Assembly (NCBI RefSeq): GCF_963678425.1
Contig: NZ_OY782854.1
Coordinates: 310,001 to 374,000, forward strand
DNA from: an uncultured Bacteroides sp.
GTDB taxonomy: Bacteria > Bacteroidota > Bacteroidia > Bacteroidales > Bacteroidaceae
Length of the DNA stretch: 64,000 nucleotides
Direction: 5' to 3'
Shown: piece after piece, positions 36,051 to 45,119 of the stretch
Position numbering within the stretch: the stretch's first letter is position 1
Layout: each line of letters starts with the position of its first letter
Made by a program: the position numbers and the translations under genes
The notes under the pieces: generated by a model
Told to the model about the DNA's origin: nothing
The model's database searches: none
What the model saw: the letters and a program-made list of their open reading frames with translations, nothing else

Positions 36051-36114
36051 CCAATAAATAAAAATCTCCGGTGAATGATTGAACAATTATTCACCGGAGA
36101 TTTTTATTTATTGG
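36051..36114. repeat. Perfect 26-bp inverted repeat, copy 3 of the AT-rich hairpin family
   Basis: Arms 36051-36076 and 36089-36114 are perfect complements over 26 bases with a 12-base loop. The outer half has the shared CCAATAAATAAAAAT core also seen at 10074 and 13205; the inner CTCCGGTGAAT is specific to this copy. It directly follows the DUF3826 gene and may act as a terminator. The next stretch to 36289 is AT-rich and shows no promoter consensus. Confidence 0.75.
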
Positions 36115-36289
36115 TGAATGATTATTTATTTTAGGTGAATTATTTCTCTTCAAATAAAATATTTGAATTCTTTATTATTCCAGAAGATATTAATAAATGA
36201 TAGTAGGAAAAAATAAAATGCAAAAAAGTTGAGTACATAAAAAAACATTATTCGTCTCTTTTATAATATTAATCTTTAAAATTCGTAAT

Positions 36290-37804
36290 ATGAAAAAACA
36301 AATTCTACTCATTGCCGCATTATTTGGCCTCTCATTGGGTGCGAATGCACAGTTTAAAATGGTTACTAATGTAACCGCTGGTAACTTATTAGAGACCTTG
36401 CCTAACGGAGATTCTAAATTTACAGTAAACTTTAATACAGATAAAGCAGTTTTTGTAAAAGCTCAGACACAAAAAGGAGTTCAGGTTTGTGTGTTTAATG
36501 ACCTTGGTTTAGAAGTTTCTGGTTTTAATGGAAAGGTGAATAACTATGGAGGTAATGGTAACTTCCTGCATGTTGATACTATTTCAAAGTTGCTAGACTA
36601 TAACACTGTAGCAACGGAGAAACCTTGGAGCTCTAAACAAAATTTCTGGAAACCTGAACATCTTTTAATCGATAATGGTAGCGCTACAGATCAGGCCTTT
36701 GCTGCATATCCCGGTATCTACAAGAAAGTATTGTATTCTTTTTGTTTCGGAATGGCTGGTTATGGACTTAACTCTGACATCTCTTTGGAAATGAAGACTT
36801 TTGATATAGGTAACACTACTAAACAAGCTACTTATAAAATGATGGTCGGTATTGATGCTGATGCTGTTTTAAAAGATCCCAAAAAGGCTGAGGCTGCTAC
36901 ATCTGCAGACAATACTGCAACATGGTATGTTGTAGATAATATCTATACTACTTCTGCTACAGCAACTGATCAAAATCTGAAGAAAATTAATGTGGCTGAG
37001 GTTATCGGACTTAACCCTAGTGCATTCAATGGCAAAAAAATATATATTCTTTTCTATACCGCAGGAACAGGAACTTCTATTCAGCATGGCATTTATGAGC
37101 CTATTGTTGCCTTCGATAACATGTCAGTTACATACGGCGTTCCATCATGGATTGTTCCTACAGTTGCTAAAGCCGATGTTAATATAGGCTATAATGATTC
37201 AGTGGCAGTTCAGAAGCCTGTAAATGTTGAATCTGAAATTAAGTTTAATTTGCAAGATGCTAAACGTGCCGGTATAATAACTATTCAGGAAGATGCATCT
37301 TCTGCTTTTGGACAATTCTCTTTTGCAGAAACTGGTGCAATTAAGGCAAAAGATGCTAATGGACAGTATACTATAGATGTGCCATATACTCGCACAATGG
37401 GAGAGAAGGAAGGTTCTCCTTCAGAGATATTAACTATTCCTGCTCCAACGAGTGGATTAGCGGATGATGATCTTGAAGTTACGATGAAAGTAACTCCAAC
37501 AGCTCTTTCAAATATTATGGAAAATCTTGAAATAACTAACGGAGTACGTTTCCGTTATCAGTTCTTTGTTCAAGGTGTTGAGGGTACAGGTATTCAAAAT
37601 CCAGCATCAACTCAAAATATCATCTCTTCAAACGCAGGTAAGATCTATGTTGCTAAAGCAACTGGTGATGTAGAGGTTGTTAATTTAGCAGGTGTTGTTT
37701 TGAAAACAGTAAGCGCTGATGTTGCTGCATCAGGTATTGCTGTGGATCAAGGTGCATATATTGTTAAAGTAGCAGATGTAATTGAAAAGGTTTCAGTTAA
37801 GTAA
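36290..37804 (+). CDS. Large exported protein of unknown function with sorting-like tail
   Basis: A 504-residue exported protein, signal peptide to about residue 20 (IAALFGLSLGANAQ). Residues 25-270 appear to be a beta-rich domain (FKMVTNVTAGNLLETLPNG, AFDNMSVTYGVP), residues 290-430 a second beta domain rich in acidic residues. The last 65 residues form a sorting-domain-like module (NIISSNAGKIYVAKATG, VEVVNLAGVVLKTV, GAYIVKVADVIEKVSVK). No enzyme signature is visible. Position between the lyases and the GH run suggests a surface pectin-binding protein. It ends at a strong terminator. Confidence 0.6.
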   Translation: MKKQILLIAALFGLSLGANAQFKMVTNVTAGNLLETLPNGDSKFTVNFNTDKAVFVKAQTQKGVQVCVFNDLGLEVSGFNGKVNNYGGNGNFLHVDTISKLLDYNTVATEKPWSSKQNFWKPEHLLIDNGSATDQAFAAYPGIYKKVLYSFCFGMAGYGLNSDISLEMKTFDIGNTTKQATYKMMVGIDADAVLKDPKKAEAATSADNTATWYVVDNIYTTSATATDQNLKKINVAEVIGLNPSAFNGKKIYILFYTAGTGTSIQHGIYEPIVAFDNMSVTYGVPSWIVPTVAKADVNIGYNDSVAVQKPVNVESEIKFNLQDAKRAGIITIQEDASSAFGQFSFAETGAIKAKDANGQYTIDVPYTRTMGEKEGSPSEILTIPAPTSGLADDDLEVTMKVTPTALSNIMENLEITNGVRFRYQFFVQGVEGTGIQNPASTQNIISSNAGKIYVAKATGDVEVVNLAGVVLKTVSADVAASGIAVDQGAYIVKVADVIEKVSVK

Positions 37805-37819
37805 TAATTAATTATACGT

Positions 37820-37857
37820 AAAAGTGCTCTAAGGATTAACTTTAGGGCACTTTTCTT
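37820..37857 (+). terminator. Terminator after the 36290 gene
   Basis: Arms 37820-37832 (AAAAGTGCTCTAA) and 37842-37854 pair over 13 bases with one G-U, followed by CTTTTTT. Confidence 0.85.
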
Positions 37858-37969
37858 TTTTAATGGGGTGTTGATTATTGCTTGCTTTATCTTGTAATAG
37901 TTGGCTTTCAGCTTAACTCTGTGAATAATGAAAGTGTAATAGAATATAAACAGAAAGATTAGATAAAGT

Positions 37970-38003
37970 AATCCCTTAGCAGACATGTGCCTGTTAAGGG
38001 ATT
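37970..38003. terminator. Second hairpin in the gap before the GH43 gene
   Basis: Arms 37970-37982 (AATCCCTTAGCAG) and 37991-38003 pair over 13 bases with one mismatch and an 8-base loop, followed by CTTATTG. It may be a backup terminator or a leader hairpin for the enzyme run that starts at 38086. Confidence 0.55.
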
Positions 38004-38085
38004 CTTATTGAGTACAGACTCCTTCCTTTTACGTCTTTTTTATAAAATACTCCCTTTTAGGAAATACAGAAAGTATTATAAAAAT

Positions 38086-39006
38086 ATGAAACATACGAAG
38101 TTGTTTTTTCTCGCTGTCTTTTTACTTTTGTTTTCATGCAGAGCCGAAAAAGAGATCTATCTATCAACATCATTTCACGAACCGGCCAATGGAGGCCTGC
38201 GTTATATATACAGTGAGGATGCTATTCATTGGGATAGTATTCCAGGAACCTGGTTAAAACCTGAGGTTGGAGCTCAGAAAGTTTTGCGTGACCCATCAAT
38301 AACGCATACACCTGATGGTACTTATCATTTAGTGTGGACTTCAAGCTGGAAAGGAGATTACGGTTTTGGTTATGCGCATTCAAAAGATTTGATTCACTGG
38401 TCGGATGAACAATTGATTCCTGTTATGGCAAAAGAATCTGAAACCGTGAATGTGTGGGCTCCTGAGATTTTTTATGATGATGTAAAAAAAAAAATTGTAG
38501 TGGTTTGGGCATCTTGTGTGCCTCACCGTTTTGAAAAAGGCATTGAAGATGAAAACAATAACCATCGTCTATATTATATTACTACAAAAGACTTTAAAAC
38601 CATTTCCGAAACCAAATTGTTCTATGATCCCGGCTTTAGCGTGATTGATGCTACTATTGTGAAACGTGGAAAGGAAGATTATGTATTGGTAATGAAGGAT
38701 AATACCCGTGCAATGAGAAACCTGAAAGTAGCTTTTGCAAAATCACCAACAGGACCTTACACTTCTGCATCGGTTCCTTTTTCGGAAAGCTTTGTAGAAG
38801 GTCCTACAGTAGCAAAGGTTGATAAAGACTATTATATATACTTTGACGTGTACGAAAGAAAAATCTTTGGTGCAATGAAAACAAGAGATTTTATTCATTT
38901 TCAGGATAAAACAGATGAACTAAAGATGCCTAAAGGTCATAAACATGGTACCATTGTAAAAGTGCCATACTCTGATGTGAAAAGTTTATTGAAGTATCAT
39001 AAATAA
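38086..39006 (+). CDS. GH43-like five-bladed propeller glycosidase lipoprotein
   Basis: A 306-residue lipoprotein (KLFFLAVFLLLFSC, Cys18). The frame extends upstream to a GTG at 37987, but the ATG at 38086 gives a proper lipoprotein signal and is preferred. The GH43 catalytic triad is visible: Asp69 (VLRDPSI), Asp188 (SVIDATI) and Glu238 (FVEGPTV). GH43 enzymes are mostly alpha-L-arabinofuranosidases or beta-xylosidases. The SYAHSKDLIHWS-type repeats (GYAHSKDLIHW, MKTRDFIHFQ) mark the propeller. It begins the side-chain enzyme run; an RG-II or arabinan side-chain sugar is the likely target. Confidence 0.8.
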   Translation: MKHTKLFFLAVFLLLFSCRAEKEIYLSTSFHEPANGGLRYIYSEDAIHWDSIPGTWLKPEVGAQKVLRDPSITHTPDGTYHLVWTSSWKGDYGFGYAHSKDLIHWSDEQLIPVMAKESETVNVWAPEIFYDDVKKKIVVVWASCVPHRFEKGIEDENNNHRLYYITTKDFKTISETKLFYDPGFSVIDATIVKRGKEDYVLVMKDNTRAMRNLKVAFAKSPTGPYTSASVPFSESFVEGPTVAKVDKDYYIYFDVYERKIFGAMKTRDFIHFQDKTDELKMPKGHKHGTIVKVPYSDVKSLLKYHK

Positions 39007-39047
39007 GATTTTAAGAATAGAAGAAATTAATCATATTATAAAGCAAA

Positions 39048-42000
39048 ATGAATAGGCTTATCCAATTATTAAGTTCAGTGGTTGCAGTGTTTATACTGTC
39101 AACCTTTGCTATGGCACAAAATAAGATTCACTACACAGGAACGGAACTTTCCAATCCTGCATATCATGACGGCCAACTTTCTCCGGTGGTAGGAGTACAC
39201 AATATTCAGGTGATGCGTGCCAATCGTGAGCATCCGGATGTTTCCAACGGCGATGGCTGGACATACAATCATCAGCCGATGATGGCTTACTGGCAAGGTA
39301 AGTTCTTTATGCACTATCTTTCCGATCCGAAAGATGAGCATGTGCCTTCTTCCAGAACTCTTTTGATGACTTCAAAGGACGGTTATCACTGGACAAATCC
39401 GGTGGTTCTTTTTCCTCCATACCATGTTCCTGATGGATATACAAAACCTGACAATCCGGGTGTGGCAAAGAATCTGATTGCCATTATGCACCAACGTGTC
39501 GGCTTTTATGTTTCAAAGTCGGGCAAGCTTATTGCAATGGGCTTCTATGGCGTAGCATTGGATAAGAAAGATGATCCTAACGATGGTAACGGTATTGGCC
39601 GTGTGGTCAGAGAAATCAAAAAAGACGGTTCTTTCGGATCAATCTATTTTATACATTACAATCATGCCTTTAACGAGACAAATGCAGACTATCCATACTT
39701 TACAAAAAGTAAGGATAAAAAGTTTGTAACTGCTTGTCAGGAAATTCTTGATAACCCTCTTTACCGTATGCAATGGGTAGAAGAGTCTGATCGTAACGAC
39801 CCAATTATCCCATTAAAGAAAGAATATAAAGCATTCTGCTACTATCATTTGCCGGACGGAAATATTGCCTGTTTGTGGAAACACGCACTTACGTCAATCA
39901 GTAAGGATGGCGGAAATACCTGGCTCGAACCGGTTGAACGCGCAAAAGGTTTTGTGAATAGTAACGCTAAGATTTGGGGACAAAGACTGACTGATGGCAC
40001 TTATGCCACTGTATATAATCCTTCAGAATTTCGTTGGCCGCTTGCTATATCTACAAGTATTGATGGTTTGGAATATACAACTCTTAATCTTATTCAGGGT
40101 GAAATTACTCCAATGCGCTATGGTGGAAACTATAAATCTTACGGTCCGCAGTATGTTCGTGGTATTCAGGAAGGCAATGGCATTCCAGCCGATGGTAATC
40201 TTTGGGTGGCATATAGCATGAATAAGGAAGATATATGGGTTTCATGTATTCAGGTTCCTATCCGACAAAATGCATTGACTCAGGCCGATGATAACTTTGA
40301 TAAATATAAATCAATCAATGAGCTGACAGAATGGAACATCTATTCTCCAATCTGGGCCCCAGTATCATTAGAAAATAAGAACGGAGCCAACTGGCTTACT
40401 TTAAAAGATAAAGATCCTTTTGATTTCGCTAAAGTAGAGCGTAAGATTCCTGCTACTTCAGAACTGGAAGTTTCTTTCAAGATGATGGCAGATCAGGTTG
40501 ATAAAGGCACACTTCAGATTGAATTCCTTGATGAAAATGGTATCGCTTGCTCTCGTCTGGACCTTACTCCTGACAGTTTCTTCCGTGCAAAAGGTGGTTC
40601 TCGTTTTTCAAATATGATGAAATATGAATCCGGTAAAGTATATGACGTAAAAGCTCTTCTATCTGTAGCCAACCGTAGTATTACTGTAACTGTTGATGGC
40701 AAGAAAGTAGGAGTGCGTATGTTCTTTGCTCCAGTACATTCTATTGAAAGAATAGTATTCCGCACAGGTGCACCTCGTAACTTCCCAACACCGGAAACTC
40801 CGGCCGATCAGGATTATGATTTACCAAATGCCGGTGCTGAAGATCCGATGGCTGTATATTATATCAAAGATGTAAAAACAACAGCTGTTAATCCTAAAAC
40901 TTCTGCGATTCTAAGTTATGATAATTTCAGTCATTACGTTGACTACTTCAACGGAATGGAAGATGAGAATATTGCTCAGGCTATTCCAAACGCTCAGGCA
41001 AGTGAATGGATGAAAGAAAATATTCCATTATTTGAATGTCCTCAGAAGAATATTGAAGAGATGTACTATTACCGCTGGTGGACACTGCGCAAGCACTTGA
41101 AACAAACTCCGGTAGGGTATGCATTTACTGAGTTCCTTGTTCCTCGTACTTATGCTGATCAATATAATCTTATAGCTTCGGCTTTCGGTCATCATATCTA
41201 TGAATCACGTTGGTTGCGCGATCAGAAATATCTTGATCAGCATATCCAAGTATGGTTCCGTGGAAACGGTGGTCAGCCTATGAAGAAGATGAATAAATTT
41301 AGCTCATGGGCTGCCGATGCAATTCTTAACCGTTATAAAGTAAATGGCAATAAAGAATATATGCTTGATATGCTTCCTGATCTGGAAAGCGAATACAAGC
41401 GTTGGGAAAGTACCAACCGTTTATCCTCAGGATTATTCTGGCAGGGTGATGTTCAGGATGGTATGGAAGAATCTATCAGTGGTGGACGAAAGAAGAAATA
41501 TGCTCGTCCTACTATAAATAGTTATATGTTTGGTAATGCAAAGGCTTTGTCGCAAATGGCTTTGCTTGCCGGAAAGAAAGATGAAGCTGCACTTTACGAA
41601 CATAAAGCAGATACCATAAAGAATTTGGTTGAAAATAAATTATGGAGCGCGAAGCACGGATTCTTTGAAACTCTTCGCACAGATTCTTTAGCAAATGTGC
41701 GTGAAGCAATTGGTTATATTCCTTGGTACTTTAATCTACCGGATGCTAATAAATACGATTTAGCATGGAAACAAGTAACAGAAGAAGGTGGATTCCTTGC
41801 ACCTTACGGACTTACTACAGCAGAACGTCGTCATCCGTTATTCCGTATGGCCGGTTGCTGCAAATGTGAATGGGATGGAGCCATCTGGCCTTTTGCTACA
41901 TCTCAGACTATGACTGCAATGGCTAACTTCATGAACAACAACAAACAAACAGTTTTAAGTGATAGTACTTATTTCCATTTGATGGAACTTTATGTTGAAT

Positions 42001-42371
42001 CTCAATACCATCGTGGCCGTCCTTATGTAGGTGAATATCTTGACGAAGTAACCGGAACATGGCTAAAAGGAGATCAGGAAAGAAGCCGTTACTACAACCA
42101 TTCTACATTTAATGATTTAATTATTACCGGACTTGTTGGTCTTCGCCCTCGAATGGATAATGCAATAGAAGTCAATCCATTGATCCCTGAAGGAAAATGG
42201 AACTGGTTCTGTCTTGACAATGTGTTGTATCATGGCAAGAACATTACAATAATGTGGGATAAAGACGGTAGTAAATACCATCTTGGAAAAGGATTCCGTA
42301 TATTTGTCAATGGAAAAGAAGTGGCAAAATCAGATCGCTTGAAGAAGATTGTTTGTGAAAACGTTTTATAA
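39048..42371 (+). CDS. Two-domain glycoside hydrolase: N-terminal propeller plus C-terminal (alpha/alpha)6-like domain (GH143/GH142-like order)
   Basis: An exported 1107-residue protein (signal to about residue 23, VFILSTFAMAQ). Residues 30-420 look like a beta-propeller with Asp-box-type turns (TSKDGYHWTNPVV, SISKDGGNTWLEP, STSIDGLEYTT). Residues 425-620 are a beta-sandwich linker. Residues 630-1090 resemble six-hairpin glycosidases (YYYRWWTLRKHLKQTPVGYAFTEF, FWQGDVQDGMEESISGG, CCKCEWDGAIWPFATSQTM). The order of domains recalls the RG-II enzyme that joins GH143 (DHA hydrolase) and GH142 (beta-L-arabinofuranosidase). Family assignment rests on layout and neighbours and is not certain. Confidence 0.65.
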   Translation: MNRLIQLLSSVVAVFILSTFAMAQNKIHYTGTELSNPAYHDGQLSPVVGVHNIQVMRANREHPDVSNGDGWTYNHQPMMAYWQGKFFMHYLSDPKDEHVPSSRTLLMTSKDGYHWTNPVVLFPPYHVPDGYTKPDNPGVAKNLIAIMHQRVGFYVSKSGKLIAMGFYGVALDKKDDPNDGNGIGRVVREIKKDGSFGSIYFIHYNHAFNETNADYPYFTKSKDKKFVTACQEILDNPLYRMQWVEESDRNDPIIPLKKEYKAFCYYHLPDGNIACLWKHALTSISKDGGNTWLEPVERAKGFVNSNAKIWGQRLTDGTYATVYNPSEFRWPLAISTSIDGLEYTTLNLIQGEITPMRYGGNYKSYGPQYVRGIQEGNGIPADGNLWVAYSMNKEDIWVSCIQVPIRQNALTQADDNFDKYKSINELTEWNIYSPIWAPVSLENKNGANWLTLKDKDPFDFAKVERKIPATSELEVSFKMMADQVDKGTLQIEFLDENGIACSRLDLTPDSFFRAKGGSRFSNMMKYESGKVYDVKALLSVANRSITVTVDGKKVGVRMFFAPVHSIERIVFRTGAPRNFPTPETPADQDYDLPNAGAEDPMAVYYIKDVKTTAVNPKTSAILSYDNFSHYVDYFNGMEDENIAQAIPNAQASEWMKENIPLFECPQKNIEEMYYYRWWTLRKHLKQTPVGYAFTEFLVPRTYADQYNLIASAFGHHIYESRWLRDQKYLDQHIQVWFRGNGGQPMKKMNKFSSWAADAILNRYKVNGNKEYMLDMLPDLESEYKRWESTNRLSSGLFWQGDVQDGMEESISGGRKKKYARPTINSYMFGNAKALSQMALLAGKKDEAALYEHKADTIKNLVENKLWSAKHGFFETLRTDSLANVREAIGYIPWYFNLPDANKYDLAWKQVTEEGGFLAPYGLTTAERRHPLFRMAGCCKCEWDGAIWPFATSQTMTAMANFMNNNKQTVLSDSTYFHLMELYVESQYHRGRPYVGEYLDEVTGTWLKGDQERSRYYNHSTFNDLIITGLVGLRPRMDNAIEVNPLIPEGKWNWFCLDNVLYHGKNITIMWDKDGSKYHLGKGFRIFVNGKEVAKSDRLKKIVCENVL

Positions 42372-42390
42372 CAATATCAATGGCATATTA

Positions 42391-45099
42391 ATGAAGAACA
42401 GGATTATCATATTATTTAGTCTGATATTAGCTTTATGCCCTTCTTTTGTTAGAGGAATTGAGGTTACAAAGATGACTTGTGAATTGTCTGAAGCTCCTTT
42501 GACAATTGATACTGAACATCCTCGCTTTGGATGGCAACTGCAATCAAAAGTAAACGGAGCTCGTCAGTCGGCTTATGCAATAGAACTTTATAATGTTGAT
42601 AATGGGAAAAATGAACTGGTATGGACTTCAGGAAAGATTGTTTCCAATAAAAGTCAGCTGGTTCCTTATTCAGGTTCTAAGAAATTGGAACGTGCCGTAA
42701 AATATATATGGCGTGTGATGGTTTGGGATGAGAATAACAAACCATCATCCTGGAGTAAGAAAGCGGAATTCCGTTTGGCTCCTTCTGCGGCTTTTCTTAA
42801 TGCAAAATGGATTGGATTCATCTCCAGAGAAAAAGCAAACTTACCTTCTGGCAGACATTTCCATTCTACAGTATTAAAGAAACCCGAAAATAAAGCCTTA
42901 TGGGCAGCTATTGATTCAGCTTCCAGCAAAAGTGTTTATCTGCGTCGTTCATTTACAGCAGATAAAAAGGTAACTCAGGCCACTGCTTATGTTTGTGGAC
43001 TGGGTCTTTATGAATTTTCTTTGAACGGAAAGAAAATTGGGGATAGTGAATTTACTCCTTTGATCAGTGATTATGATAAAACGGTTTATTATAATGTTTA
43101 CGATGTAACTGCTAATTTAAGAAAAGGCGCCAATGCAATAGGTATATTGTTAGGAAATGGTTTCTATAATATACAGGGCGGTGGACGTTACCGCAAACTT
43201 CAGATCAGTTTCGGTCCTCCAACGTTATTCTTTAAAATGGTTGTTAGCTATTCTGATGGTACAACAAAAGAGATTCTTTCCGGTGCCGACTGGAAATATT
43301 CTTTCAGCCCAATTATATTCAATAGTATTTATGGTGGAGAAGATTATAATGCTTGCCTGGAACAAAAAGGCTGGAACGAACCTGGTTTCAATGATAGTCG
43401 TTGGCATCCGGTAGTTGTTCAGGGTGCTCCGAAAGGAGAACTTCGTCCACAACAAGCTGCTCCGATAAAGATTATGGAGCATTATGGTGTAAAAAGTGTC
43501 AATAAGTTTTCTGATAAATATGTATTGGACATGGGACAAAACTTGTCCGGTTTTCCTGAGATTACAGTAAATGGTAAAATAGGAACAACTATCCGTCTTA
43601 CTGTTGGCGAATCACTAAATCCCGATGGAACTGTCAGCCAGAAGAATACTGGTAGTAAACATTATTATGAATACACTCTTAAGGGTGGAGGAGATGAATA
43701 CTGGCATCCTCGCTTCTCATATTACGGATTCAGATATATTCAGGTTGAAGGTGCCCGTTTCAAAGAAGATAAAGCAAACAGTAATTTGCCACTCTTAAAG
43801 AAAATACAATCTTGTTTCGTTTATAATTCAGCTGAAGAAGCTGGTGAGTTTAAATGTTCAAACAAAATATTCAATGATGCTCATCGCATTATTTGCATGG
43901 CGATGAGAAGTAACATGCAGGGAGTATTTACTGATTGCCCTCACAGAGAGAAATTAGGCTGGCTGGAAGAAACACATCTTAACGGACCTGGCTTATTCTT
44001 CAATTACAACCTGACTAAGTTCATTCCTAAAATAATGCAGGATATGTGTGATGCTCAGCATTCAAATGGTTTGGTTCCTAGCATTGCGCCAGAGTATGTG
44101 GAATTTGAAGGTGGCTTTCAGGATTCTCCGGAATGGGGTAGTGCATCGGTTATTCTTCCATGGATGTATTATGACTATTATGGAGACAATTCTCTTATTA
44201 TAAAATATTATCCCACCATGAAACGCTATGTTGATTACCTCACATCACGTGCCGATAATCACATTGTTTCTCATGGACTGGGCGATTGGTATGATTACGA
44301 TGGTAAGAAAGCTGGCTTTTCTCGTAATACACCTGTTCCTTTGGTTGCCAGTGCTCACTATTTGTGGGACATTCAACTTCTAAGCAAAGCTGCTGGCATG
44401 GTTGGAAATGAAGCAGATGAAGCTTATTATGCTAAGTTAGCCAAGGAGGTTAAAAAAGCATATAACGATAAGTTCTTCAATGTAAATACCCGTCAATATG
44501 GCAATGGTAGTCAGTGTTCCAATGCTCTGCCTTTGTTCCTTGATATTGTAGAACCACAGTATAAAGCAGATGTTCTGGCAAACCTGGTTAAAGATATAAA
44601 AGCACATGGTAACCGTCTTACAACCGGTGATGTTGGTAATCGTTACCTTTTCCAGACTCTTGCAAGAAATGGTCTGAACGAGGTGATGTACAAGATGAAC
44701 AATCATGAAGATTCACCGGGGTATGGATTTCAGGTTAAGTTTGGCGCAACAACTCTGACCGAACAATGGGATCCAAGAGAAGGAACTTCATGGAATCATT
44801 TTATGATGGGACAAATTGATGAATGGTTCTATGCATGGTTGGCAGGTATACAACCGGTTCCAAGTGAACCGGGATTTCAAAAGCTGGTAATTAACCCCCA
44901 GGTAGTGGGTGATTTGAAATATGTTTCTGCTTCTTATAACACTCTTTACGGGAAAGTAGCTGTGAACTGGAAAGTTGAGAATGGAACTTTCACTATGGAT
45001 GCTGAGGTCCCAGTTAACTGTTCGGCTACAATTATTCTTCCTAACAAGGAGAAGCATGTTATGGAAAGCGGTAAACAAACATTTACTGTGAAAATTTAG
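42391..45099 (+). CDS. Alpha-L-rhamnosidase, family GH78
   Basis: A 902-residue exported enzyme that removes alpha-linked L-rhamnose. The ATG at 42391 directly precedes the signal peptide (IIILFSLILALCPSFVRG); the frame also has an ATG at 42349 overlapping the previous gene. The N-terminal beta domains show the family start VTKMTCELSEAPLTIDTEHPR and FGWQLQSK, then YVCGLGLYEFSLNGKKIGD. The (alpha/alpha)6 domain has the conserved FTDCPHREKLGWLEE (Asp515) and late TTLTEQWDP. The first acidic pair is HREK rather than the more common QRDER, a small deviation. GH28 follows 20 bases later. Confidence 0.9.
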   Translation: MKNRIIILFSLILALCPSFVRGIEVTKMTCELSEAPLTIDTEHPRFGWQLQSKVNGARQSAYAIELYNVDNGKNELVWTSGKIVSNKSQLVPYSGSKKLERAVKYIWRVMVWDENNKPSSWSKKAEFRLAPSAAFLNAKWIGFISREKANLPSGRHFHSTVLKKPENKALWAAIDSASSKSVYLRRSFTADKKVTQATAYVCGLGLYEFSLNGKKIGDSEFTPLISDYDKTVYYNVYDVTANLRKGANAIGILLGNGFYNIQGGGRYRKLQISFGPPTLFFKMVVSYSDGTTKEILSGADWKYSFSPIIFNSIYGGEDYNACLEQKGWNEPGFNDSRWHPVVVQGAPKGELRPQQAAPIKIMEHYGVKSVNKFSDKYVLDMGQNLSGFPEITVNGKIGTTIRLTVGESLNPDGTVSQKNTGSKHYYEYTLKGGGDEYWHPRFSYYGFRYIQVEGARFKEDKANSNLPLLKKIQSCFVYNSAEEAGEFKCSNKIFNDAHRIICMAMRSNMQGVFTDCPHREKLGWLEETHLNGPGLFFNYNLTKFIPKIMQDMCDAQHSNGLVPSIAPEYVEFEGGFQDSPEWGSASVILPWMYYDYYGDNSLIIKYYPTMKRYVDYLTSRADNHIVSHGLGDWYDYDGKKAGFSRNTPVPLVASAHYLWDIQLLSKAAGMVGNEADEAYYAKLAKEVKKAYNDKFFNVNTRQYGNGSQCSNALPLFLDIVEPQYKADVLANLVKDIKAHGNRLTTGDVGNRYLFQTLARNGLNEVMYKMNNHEDSPGYGFQVKFGATTLTEQWDPREGTSWNHFMMGQIDEWFYAWLAGIQPVPSEPGFQKLVINPQVVGDLKYVSASYNTLYGKVAVNWKVENGTFTMDAEVPVNCSATIILPNKEKHVMESGKQTFTVKI

Positions 45100-45119
45100 T
45101 AACTTTATTATTTAAAAAT

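Noticed and set aside
17907..37804. Concluding that a type IX secretion system operates here
   Set aside because: Only tail-like modules are visible; none of the secretion machinery genes are in the window.
37987..38085. The N-terminal extension of the GH43 gene from a GTG
   Set aside because: It begins inside a hairpin and would bury the lipoprotein signal at residue 34.
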